The notes under the pieces: model-generated
The model's input: the letters and a program-made list of their open reading frames with translations, nothing else
Told to the model about the DNA's origin: nothing
The model's database searches: none
Shown: piece after piece, positions 13,601 to 25,600 of the stretch
How the letters are laid out: each line of letters opens with the position of its first letter
How positions within the stretch are numbered: position 1 is the first letter of the stretch
Origin: Bostrychus sinensis
Taxonomy: Eukaryota; Chordata; Actinopteri; Gobiiformes; Eleotridae
DNA: 64,000 nt
Direction of reading: 5' to 3'
Assembly (NCBI GenBank): GCA_020698575.1
Contig: CM036243.1
Span: 30,397,903 to 30,461,902 of the forward strand
Position numbers and translations under genes: made by a program

Positions 13601-16600
13601 GTCCTGGTTTGGACCTGATTTAGTTCTAGATTGGTCCTTGTTTTGGCTTGCTTTAGTCCTGGTTTAGTCTTTTTTATACCTGGTTTAGATCTGGTTTAGT
13701 CCTTGTTTAGTCCTGGTTTTGTCCCTGACCTGTCTTGTCCTTATTTAGCAGTGGGTTTTTCTGTATTTCATCTTTTGGTTCAGATTTAGCAAATTATTGG
13801 GTAAAAAAGGCTTGGTATTGCTGATAACATTCATTTACTTTCTTGTAATACAGATATTGCGTTTGTTTATACGGCACTCATAATCTATTTGCAATATTAT
13901 GCACAGCCTGAGTGCTTTGTCTTGCGTTGTCTTGCTTGTATATTTATCTGAATTGAAGGCTGACTGAGGTGGAAATGGGGGAGGAGCAGGAATGTAGCAG
14001 CTGCACAGTGAAGCCTTATCTAAAAAAACATTAATAGTGGTGTTATCTAATCTGTGACTTTAAAAAGGCTGCCTGCTGAACATAAACCATACCACACTTC
14101 CAGCGTTACCTCCCCCCGAGGACCAGACCACACAGCCCCGGGACAGTGGGGAGGGTGAAGGAGAGAGTGGGGGGTGTAGTTAGGAGGTAGTCGGGACAGG
14201 GCTGGGGGCTGTTGGTCTGGGTGGGTCCCATTGGCAGCACACTTTAGAGCTCCTTCTGCTCCTGGCATGTGTTTTATGTGTTGTGGGTCATAAAAAGCCT
14301 TCAATAAACAGTGAGGCCAATGGGGTCACTGGGGACTATTATCTTATTTTTAAAAATTTCTAGACACTATTATTTATTAGGCACTAGGCGAGGTATGGAA
14401 ATGAAATGATAAAAATAAAAAAATAAAATTAACAGTGCAAGCACAGACTATACTACATATTTATGTGTTGCTGGAGGATAATGATGTTAGGAATGGGTAC
14501 ATTAAACAATACCTTTGTGCTATCGGAAAAAAAAATAGTTTCAATACCTAGTGGGATCTTTAATGTTCCTTTGCATATATGAATCAAATGAATAACACAG
14601 AATAATACATACAAACTACTGGTTTTAACTTACAGCTGAGAACTGTGCTCCAAAAATGGGTCTTTTATTCAATATTATTGTGTTTTATGATTGTAGAAAA
14701 TCAATTAGTTCACAATAGATATCAGAAAAAGTATCTCTCAGGTACCGATCAAAAGCCAGGTATCGTTTAAGTACTCGTATCAAAATAATCTGGACGGTAC
14801 TCAGCCCTATAATAATGTCAGTGAATGAGATATGACCTGACCAGGTGCACACGAATTTTGTTGATAAGAGTAGTGTCTTTCTTTCACATTCATTTTAATA
14901 TGGAGCAAATTAAAAACATTAAATTGCACGTTTTTAGACAGCAGGAACGAATGGTTGTTGTTGATATATTTATTAAAAATGACTTTGAATTAATAGCATC
15001 TGGAGCCGAAAGTCAGTTCAAATTGCTTAAGTGAATTTATTAAAGTAGGATTTATGGACATTGATGGATTAAATCTGAGTGAACACCGACAAATTATTGT
15101 GGTTTGACAGATTGCGGGATATATAGTATTTCAATGTAGTCTTTCGCTTGTATGTTAATTTCTACATTTAATAAAATTAACTAAATTAACTAAATGTTGA
15201 CACACTTGTTTTCCAGCCAGGCTCAGATATTACTCATTACATGTGGTCAATTGGTTGTCAGTTGTCCAAACAATCTTGATTTTTTTCATAAATTGCGATA
15301 TTTTGTGGCAAATGCTAATTCCTCTATAGAAAATGTATTGTGGCCCCTTCAGTTTATGGCACCATTCTTTGCATCTAAGCTGTTCTGTTTACAAACACTA
15401 ACATGGTCTATAGTCATCTGCTTTTACGTCATACTCTTACAAGCCTCATTTATAGGACTTCTTCATGTTATTAAGCTGTTGTTGCGGACAGCCACCTTTC
15501 TATTAAATGTTCCTTGATGGTTGTCTAGATACCAAGCAATAACTAACTACATTACTTGTCAGTATTAAAGACTGGTTTGACCACTTCTGATATTGCCTTA
15601 CTGGTACTCTCTGCTGTCTGCAGGAAGAGTTTCGGCTCCCCCTTTTTCTCAGCACTTTTGCTTTTGCTATTGCTACTTAAATGTTGACATGCAAACAGCA
15701 AATTGCACTATACACAAGACTGTTAAGACTCTCTATTATTTCCTAATTTAACCATTTTATGTCAACCAATGTGAGTTTAGTTTGTTTATATTTTGCTGTG
15801 TTTGATTTGAAGGTCTTCTGTTCTGCTAAATTGACTTTTTTGAGCTTTTAACCATGTCATAATGTTGTTTTCACCTCAAAAACACACCTGGAGTAGTATT
15901 TTGTTTAATTTGCTCTCATAATTTCAGTGCTTAAATTGCCGTCATTATGAAGCCGTCAGCTTATTTATCTTTTTGTTAGCGGGTTGTTGCTAATAGCCAT
16001 GCTAAATACCCATTTTATGCTCTGTCCATTCCACAGTGTTGCCAGCAGGGGGCGACAGACACCTAATCCAAGCAGTTCTCTCTGCTAAGTCAAAACATCA
16101 GCTCCACAAAAGAAGAGGATTTTATTACAAATGTGTTTTTTTTTTACTTATAAAACGTGAAATACTAAAGCAAAGTTGTCCAACTATTTCAAAAAGCCTA
16201 AAAAAGCATAATATTTGACCTTTAAGATTACATTTTTTGTCCACTACAGTAAACCCACTCGAACTCAATGACAACTCCCAAATTTTCAGCTTTGCGGTCC
16301 ATTTTTACAGCCCACACTAAGGCAAGTACTGATTGTAAAAACATGCACCTAGAACAAAAAAACAATCAATCTGGCAAAGAGAAGAAAATAAATCTTAATC
16401 ATCAAAGTATGTCCTCAGAGCAGATCGACCGGCTTTATTTTCTTCCTTTTTAACAACTTCAGAGTCAAAAAGATAAGCAATAGGGTTTCAACGAGTGGGA
16501 GTGGTTGCTAAAATAACTTGCATACCAGCATCGTACAGTTTCCAAGCAGCGGCAAAACCAGTGGAGAAGGAAAAGCAGCGAGGAGGAGGAGGAGGAGGAG

Positions 16601-19600
16601 GGGAGAGAGTTTGTGTGTGTCCCGGGGGAGGACCCAGAGCTCAACAGGTACAAAGTAGGAGGAGACTAGAGCCACAAACCTCTGTCTGTGAGTGTGGGTT
16701 AGCATTTAAGAGCATAGACAGAGCAGAGAAGGACAAGGAGCAGCTGTAGTTTTTGGCATTATGTGGATTTGTTATTGTATATGAGCGTGTGTGGGACTGG
16801 TCCAAGATGGGAGCTAATGGCAGTAAGGCCCTCCCCAGCTCTAAGCCCAAATCAGCACCAACGCAACAACAACAGCAGCGACGCAAGAAGAAACGAAAGG
16901 TCTGTGTGTGCTTTGAATGCATCTCTAGGGTTGCTTCTTGTTTCATTCAGGGATCAGTTTGTTAAAAAGTTAGAGAGATTAGCGAGGAATTTTTTTTTGA
17001 CAAACTGGTCATTTAAAAGGAATTAGGAGAGGCACACTTAGTAATGGGACAGTCATAGTTTTCATGCCAAACACCTGACTAATGTCATCATTAACTTATT
17101 GTGTCAAACTGTTTTCTTAGCTTGCACATAGACTTTTATTGTCTTAATAATTGTACTTTTAATGCTTACTGCTGTCTGCAAAGCTAATTTTGCTCTCGAC
17201 TTACGTTTACTGAAAGCAGATAGATGTAGGGGTTGTACTTTTACAGTAGATCACTATTACGATTGGACATCTTTTTCATTTTTGCACATAAAGCTGATGT
17301 TGCATACTTACCTTTTCATACAGTACAGTACAGCTGACACATACTCTTTATACTCATTTTATTCCTAACTTATTTAACTTTAGCCATCTACATTATATTG
17401 TTTAGATACTCCTATTCTGTTGTATTTATTTTTATGCTTCTATATTTTGTCCATAATGACATAACATAACATGTATCTGCACTTTACTTGGGAGGACATA
17501 TCTATTTGCTTATGAAATTAGAGTATAAATGAGCCTTAACTCTTATTACAAAATACTTCGAGCTTTGGTTTAAAATATTAGTATTTGCTGTGGCCTCATT
17601 TTAAATACGAAATGCCTGAATGTAACAATGTTGTGGAGCAGTTCTCTGTAGAAATAGGGAACTGTAAATGAATGAGAGCACTGCAGACAGGAGACAGCAG
17701 CAGGTTCTGTCTTCTTCTGTTGCACTGCTTCTTCAATTTCATTCATATATTCAACACAATTCTCACTCATATTCCCTCAATTGCAAAAATACCTTTATTA
17801 GTTGTTGAATCTGTGTGAAATACTTGTACTTTTATTCTTCAGGTTCATTTAAAAGTATACTTCTTTCAGTGTAGCATTGCGAGTATAGTACATTGAATAG
17901 CATTGCAGCATATTTTTTATTTACACTTACTCCTGTTGCTAAATATTTCTCTCTGTTACCTGTCATCGTTATTATATTTTAGTGTTTGTAAAGGTATTTA
18001 TTACAGACAGCAGTGTGTCATGCTTGAAACCACGTGTCCTTATCTTGCAAATGGCAATAATTACTTGGAACAGCAGCCAGGAAGTACAGGTTGAACTTTT
18101 CCCATTATTTTAACTCAGCAAAATCAACACAAGCCTGCTTTGTTTTACTAATTCAAACTCATTTCTGACATCTGCTCTTTCACTTCACTTCGGACTTATC
18201 CCCCTCCCACACACACAGCAGATGGACTTTTACGGCTCTTTGAAAAGCAAAAGTCAAAACGTGTTCGCTTTGCTGCTGCTGCTGCTGTTGTTGTTGTAGG
18301 AGCCACAGCGAGAGTGTTTTAAGGTTGTAATGGCCCGGTGCACTTTGTTACAGCTGTCGACAGAGCGTGTGTTCGTCCATGTGTTGTTTGTGTGATTGTT
18401 GAGCGGTGAAAATCAAAGGCAGAAAAGAAAGAAAGTGAACTGTTTAGGAAATAATGCTGTCTCTTTGTTGTGGTTTGACGACTGAGATTAGAACCTTCTG
18501 CGTGACTTGCTGGGGTATTTTTTTAGGCTTTAGAGTAGGTTTGTGGTGTGGTATTGGGAAAAATGAATGCAGTTAATGTAGTGTAAGCTGCACAGGAGCG
18601 TGTAAATGAATGAATGTGAGATAACGCCATACATTTTCAATTTTCTATGTATTTTCTATTTACACTGACTTTAAACAGTATAGGCAAAGGGTTTTATGGC
18701 AGTTGTAGTTCAAACTTTTCACACCAAGTACCACCACAGAAAATATCTGGTATTTGAAGTGCTGTCTTTAATGGACTAAAATTAAAGTCCAGGTTTAAGT
18801 CCTGGTTTGGTTTTGGTTTAGAGCTGGTTTGGTCCTAGTTTATTTCTTGTTCTGGTCCTGGTTTGGCCCTGGGTTGGTCCTGGTTTAGTGCTGGTTTGGT
18901 TCTAGCTTATTAGTTGATTTGGCCCTGGTTTGGTACAGGTTTTTGCCCTGATTTAGTCCTGGTTTAGTCTTGGTTTGGTTGTGGTTTGGTCCTGTTTTTT
19001 GTCCTGGTTTGGACCTGGTTTAGTCCTGGTTTAGTCTTGGTTTGGTGCTGGTTTGGTACAGGTTTTTTCTGGTTTGGAGCTGGTTTAGCCCTGCTTTATT
19101 ACTTAAGTAACACAGGTCTAAACCAAGGAATAAATTAAAAAGAAAATGCATTACTAAATTAGGACACAGCATAAACTTAACCAGGACAAATAGATAAGTA
19201 AACCAGGTCTAAACCCAGTCTTACAAAGATATCAGTGACTGTTTAGGAAATAAATAGAAATATCTCTGAAAACAGACATTATAACCTTGTGAGTGACTTG
19301 GTGTGGTATGTTTTAGGCTTTAGAATAGGTTCTTGGTGTATTTCTTTGTTTTCTGAAAAAGTTTCGTGCAGTAAATGATAACACTATAAGAACTACAGTC
19401 TGTAAGGTATTAGTTTAAGATTAGTAACCAGCTTCTTTATTTTTGACAAAGCCCTACTTCAACATTAATAAACAACATTGAGTTTACTGTCATTACTGTT
19501 TAATACAAGCACATGTAAATCAATGCTAAAACATCCATGTTTATAAAAAGTATTTGAACACTGTTAATTCATTTTCAAAATGGTTAATTACATATTGATT

Positions 19601-22600
19601 AATGCTTTATTACTGCTTAATAGTCGTGAGTTATTCTAAAGTGTTTTTATAAATAGTATTTATAAGCCGCACAGATGCGTGTAAACAAATAATTGTACAA
19701 AATGAATGACTGAAGACAATTAAATTTGTATTTCTTTCAAGTTAAATATAGGTCTTTATAATGTTCTTATATACAGTGTTATATGAGATTTATTGCATTC
19801 ACTTTCACCACTAGCAAAGGCCTTACATAAACGTTTCTATTTAGGGAGGACGTGACCTAACCTTTGACCTAAAGAAAGCAACATGTGAGTGAACTTTAGG
19901 TGGCATTTATACACGAGGCCAAAGGTTAAAAGAACTAACTTCCAGGAAAAATCAGCACCAGCAACTTTGCATTTCACCCAGACCTAGTCATGGGAAATTT
20001 GTTTGGAAGGATCATTACCACCAAACACATTGGCTTTGCCCAAATGTTTTGTGCTGACTTTGGCAAATTTAAGTGCATGTACTTGGATTACTGTCTCTAA
20101 TTGACTCAGCTGTTTCCTATTTCTAGCATTGCCTTGTCCAGTGTGAACAAGGATGAGACTGGATTTTGTGGATTTGAGCTGCACATGTGAACAAGTGAGC
20201 GAGTTGTGACATATAATTCAACTTTGCCAAAGAGTTAAACTACACTAGCTTAAACTTACACTGGTTAAAATGTTTTCACAAACTGCTTTTTATTAATTTA
20301 GTCAGTCAAAATTATGACTGGCCATAACATTATGGGAATACAAGCCGTTTGACAGCTGTTGTTTAACCTGTCAAATTACCCAATATTTATATTAAGTACA
20401 CTAAATGATAGGTGTAGCTCAATCTCACTCTGGGATCATCACATAGATAAATCTTAATGCACTGTACTGTTTAGTAATAAGGTTAATAATTTAAAAAATA
20501 GCCTGAAGTCAAGTCTAATACACTTTAGTTTTGTGGGAGCAGACATTTCACCTGAAGAGCTTTGAGGCAGTTGGAAAACACTGTCAGACGCTGCATTCCC
20601 AAAACGGTGAAAAGATTTATGCATGACTTCAACTATTTTCTCACAGAAGCCAGTTTTTATCTCCTAATGTTGCTCTGAGGAGAGACATGAAGTGACCTGA
20701 TTTAAAGATAAATATTAACGCCAACAGCTATGATCAAGTTTGAGGGATGGTGATGTCTGAATTATGTGGGACCAGTGCATAACTGTTTTAATTAGATATA
20801 CCCTTGGATGGCAGTCTAGATATGGCTTGAAACAGTTTGTTTTTGCTAACTTGAGCGTTACTTAATAAGGACAAAACAGGGACTAAACCAGAAGTAAACC
20901 AGGACATAACTAGGACTAATCTAGAACTTAACCAGGTATGAGCCCAGGACTAAACCAGGACATAACCAGGACTAAACTAGGACTAAACCAGAACAAAACC
21001 AAGACATATATAGGAGATAACCAGGATTAAACCCTGAACTAAACCAAAACATAACCAGGACATAACAAGGATTAATCTAGAACTTAACCAGGACTAAGCC
21101 CAGGTCCAAACCATGAAAAAAACAGGATTAATCAAGAACTTAACCAGGACTAAGTCAGATCTAAGCCAGGATATAACCAGGTCTAAACCTGGACATAACA
21201 AGGACTAATCTAGAGCTTAACCAGGACTAAGCCAGGACTAAACCAGGACATAACCAGGTCTAAACTAGGACAGAACCAGTACTAAACCAGGACATAATCA
21301 GGGCATAACAAGTGCCACTGTGTACTACCAATGGTACCCATACCACAGTTTGAGAACCACTTGGCCACATTGTGAAAAAATTATACAGTGACTACAAGTA
21401 ATACTTTCATTTTGATTTTAGTTTTAATTGTGATTTTAATTGTGTAATGGTTTCATGTTTAAAGGTTGACTGTATTGAATAATCCTGTTGACAGTAAAAT
21501 AAGTAACTAAACAGCTGTACACAGGTTAAAGGTCACTCTTTTCTTTATGTTCCTTGCTCCTCTGACCATGACCGGGCCCTTTAAACTCGTGTAATGTGAC
21601 CGTCCATTTCTGACAGATCATTATCTCCAAAGAAAATGTCTTATGTTTGTTCTTGGTGTTAACTGTGTCTTCTCTCTGTTTTAGTAGCGTGATGAGGCTT
21701 TGAAACAGAAGAAGGAGCTGTCACAGGAGCTGTCCCACCTCAGAGATGAACTTGGTAAGATTTTGATCACATTTTATCCTCGAAGCACAGTCAGAACATT
21801 TATACCGGTAATGCTGAGGATTGATATTTTTGAGTCGCCAAAACTTAAAGGTTCTTCTCATTTAGGTTCTGATCATAATTGAGGTAGGACATAAACCACT
21901 TGTTACAAAGGTCCAGTGTTGTAGACAAGACCATAGTAATTGAGACCAAAACCAGAGTGAACTGAGACCAAGACAAGACCGAGACTTTCATGGTTCGAGA
22001 CCGAGTCGACACTTTTGAAGACCAAGACCAAAGCAAACTGAGACCAAACCCTGTGAATTAACACTTAAAAAAAGGAGAAATTTTGTTTTAAAAAGTGGTT
22101 CAAATACAGTAAGGGTAATTTTAACTAATGCAAGAATTAAATGAAAACAAATTACTCCAAGATTATGAAGAATAGCATTTTCTCATGATGTTTGGTAAAT
22201 AAAATCTCAGAGACTGCCATATCTGAGACTGAGGCAAGACTGAGTAAAATTGGATTCCAGACCAAGACCAAGACAGAGTAAAACTGTAGCCGAGACCAAG
22301 ACGAGACCAAGACCATAAAAGAATTGTCTCAAGACCGGTTCCAAGATTAAGACCGGTCTCAGGCGCTACAACACTACAACCGGGTAGCCCCAAGGCCTTA
22401 AAAGTATTCAATATTTTGAGTAGGTATTACATTTTTTAAAAAAGATTACAAAAAAGTTTAGTCACTGCAATAACAAAAGCAATTTATTGAAGAAATGTTT
22501 CATGATTCATTTATTCATGATTTTTTAATGCCACAGTGGAGTTCTTTCATCTGACTTATACTTTAAAAATAAAACCTTTGCATTTCAGAGAGTAGTACGG

Positions 22601-25600
22601 ATAATTCCTTAGTGTAAAATTCATACAGATTATTGCCCTGTTGTTGACGATGGCATTAAATTTCACTCCAAGTTAAAAAGAGCTAACCTGTACAAAGGAC
22701 ACCTAAATAAAACATAACTTCCAAACTTCAACTAGTATAAGGAGGAACAAAGTGACCTAAAACATTAAAAAAGATGACATTTCACAATTCACATCCACTG
22801 AGGTCAGGGGAGTTGAGAAAGTGTTGAATGACCAAGTCTTGCTTATAAACACCTGTGCATTTGTTTTGAGTGAGGTTATCCAGTCAGTTGCTCTTTGTCA
22901 AACCCAAGAGTCACTTTAAATCCACTCTGTCCCATTGTCATCATTTGCATCAGAAGCACAAGCGCACACAAAGCTCATCACCACGAGGGTAACGGCCATT
23001 CAAAACCTGCTGCTGCTGCTCTACAGATGTTGTTACTCCAAAGGAAAACGCTCAGAGGTTTTTTAAGAGAGGTCCCGGCACTTGCTCTGACCTGCCCCAC
23101 TCTGTCTGTCCTCCAGCGGTTTACCTGCAGTTTTTTTTACGAGCTTTTCTTTTATTAGCACAGGAAGGTTTAACAAGTCTCTCATTAGTGTCTGTGATGT
23201 AATTAGACATGACTAGTGAGAATGAAAAGTTGTCAGGTTGTCAGCCGCTGTGCTTTTACGACATTGGATGTAGCACTGCGGGTTTAGCGTTATCCAGGGT
23301 TCGTACAATCATGGAAAACATGGAAAAGTCATGTAATTTTAAAATTTTATATTTTGGTGTAAAGTTTTGGAGAAGTTTTTGAGTAACATTCGTCCAATAC
23401 TAGTTAACCTGCAGCAGCTAGGAATTTAAAAAAAGTAAATCTATATCGTCGTCTTGTGTTCTGAAGCAACTTACCAAACATAACTATCTTTTTATCAGTG
23501 GTGTGTAGGCTATAAGTTGGTAAAGTTAGTGGAATAATATATTTCTGGTGACAATAATATATTTCTGGTTAACAAATGAAATTGCATCACAGCAAAAGTA
23601 TCAAATTAATACTTAATAATAATCGAAGTTTCTAATGTACCATGTTGGACATTTTGAATACTGTTTATTCATATTTAAGTCATTCTTTGGGTCTTAGAAA
23701 TGTTGTCAAAAGTTTTGGAAAAGTCATGCAAAATTCTTGGTAAAAAAGTGTATGAACCCTATTTATTGCGACGTCACCTAATGCTGCCAAAATATACTGT
23801 ATCTGTAGTGCTAAAAGCTACTTCTGTTGCAATAACATTATGGTCTTGTATGGTCTTTGCCTTTCAAAATAATTGTCCAAAACCAGAAATCTTAAATTTG
23901 TGATTCTCAAGGGGTGGGTTAGGAGCTAAAAGTTGGTTGCAGCGAGGTTAAGTATACTCATTTTAATGTTCTGGACCCTACAATCGGACCATTTGAGAAC
24001 CATGTCTTAAATCAAACTGTGTCACAACTAAACACAACAAGTCCTGGTTTAGTCCCACATTAAGTCCTAGTTTGGTTTTTGTTTGGTATTAATTTAGCTG
24101 TAGTTGTGGCAGTTGAACGTTAAGGGGCATTTAAACATTATAGCTATTATTGTCTTTATGTTTTTGCAATATTCAGCATGTAATTATTGCATTTTTAAGA
24201 ATATTTGTTGGCATTTTAATTTGGGCGAGAGGCGAGCTTTGGTTATGCGCCGCATGCTCTACCAACTGAACTATATTGTCACGCTATTGCATATTTCTTT
24301 ATATGGTGCAACCCTAATTAGGTGCTTGCTAGGTTAGTTGTATTAGCAGTACTAGCATAACACCTTAACATTTAACATTTAACTTCCAGAGTTTGGATCC
24401 AGAGCTTATCTCTGATCAGTTTGCTGTATTTCCATAATCAAATAATGTTTTTGTCTGAGGTGGCACCAGCCCTTCGTGCATAAACCACTTCCACCACTGT
24501 AGGTAGAGACTATGTAGAGCAAAAACTATGATTCATTAAATGTGCAAGTACTGCTCTTAGCTTGCAGACAAACATACTATCAGTGGCGAAGTTACTAAAT
24601 ACTTTAACTCAAGTAATTAACTTAAGTTTGGGGCAGCAGTAGATCACCGTTTGCTCAGTAACCAGGTTGATGAATTGATCCCCGCTACCAGCATTGCATA
24701 CTGTCATTGTGTGTTTTGGGCAAGACACTTCACCCAGCTTGCCTCCAGTGTCTGGCACTTGTGTGTAAGTGACACATGCGTTATTGTGTGAGAAAAGTGT
24801 ACTTTTTGAGTAAAGATATTTTTGACAGTTTGGATAGTTTTACTAATTGCACTGGCAGTAATAACTATAATAAAAGTGGCAGTAGTACTTCTTACTTAAG
24901 TGGACTTTATACTCAATCCTTTTTTTATTTAATCATTTTTGTTGACTATTCTTCCTTCCACTTCAATAATATTTTTTTTGCAGTAACAGTAAAGAGATAT
25001 GAAGTATCTTTCCCACCTGTGATTCTACTATATACAATATAAAAATAAAAGTGCAACTTGGATAGAATAGGGATGTAACAGTAACTCGCAATTTCATTGA
25101 GGACCTTTACAATATCAAAGAATAAGCTCCCGAGGTTAATATTCATTTTTTTGTTGCAGCAGAATGGTAAAAAAGCAGAGGGAACAACATTGACCATGAT
25201 CCTTTGCTCTGTTTTAGTGCAGCCAACATGACAGAATTATTGCCTAGTCTTATTCTTTCAAAAAAACAATAGTTAATGCCCTAAAGGCTCATCAGGACAT
25301 TTTATAGATTAATTATTGTGTATTGTGTTATTGTGAGCATTTCTACAATAAAAATAAATAAATAAATAAATTAAAATCTACAATAAAAAAATCACACTGT
25401 GAGATTAAAATTGTGATAATACCGTACCGTGAGATTTAGATAGTGTTACATCCCTAGGTTAGAGTAATGTTTTGTGTGACTGGCAACAAAAGGACAGATT
25501 AAAAACTGATTAGGGAACTTCTTCAGTGTCAGAGCGAGTCACGAGTCCTGCAGCGTTTGGAAATCTGCCACTCACCTGTCACTCCTGGGACAATGTACAG

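Larger units (their letters stand above)
13746..16806. other. mtus1 intron sequence before the alternative exon
   Basis: GC-rich island at 14090-14240 (runs of C and G), repeat at 15830-16225, a GGA-repeat and purine-rich stretch at 16565-16605 just upstream of the alternative first exon. No other exon seen. Confidence 0.5.

Noticed and set aside
14047..14304. 85-codon frame on the - strand in a GC-rich island
   Set aside because: No recognised domain, no splice or promoter context; GC-rich composition alone explains the open frame.
16042..16056. Treating the CCAGCAGGGGGCGAC site as a proven insulator
   Set aside because: Motif match only; kept as a candidate site without functional claim.
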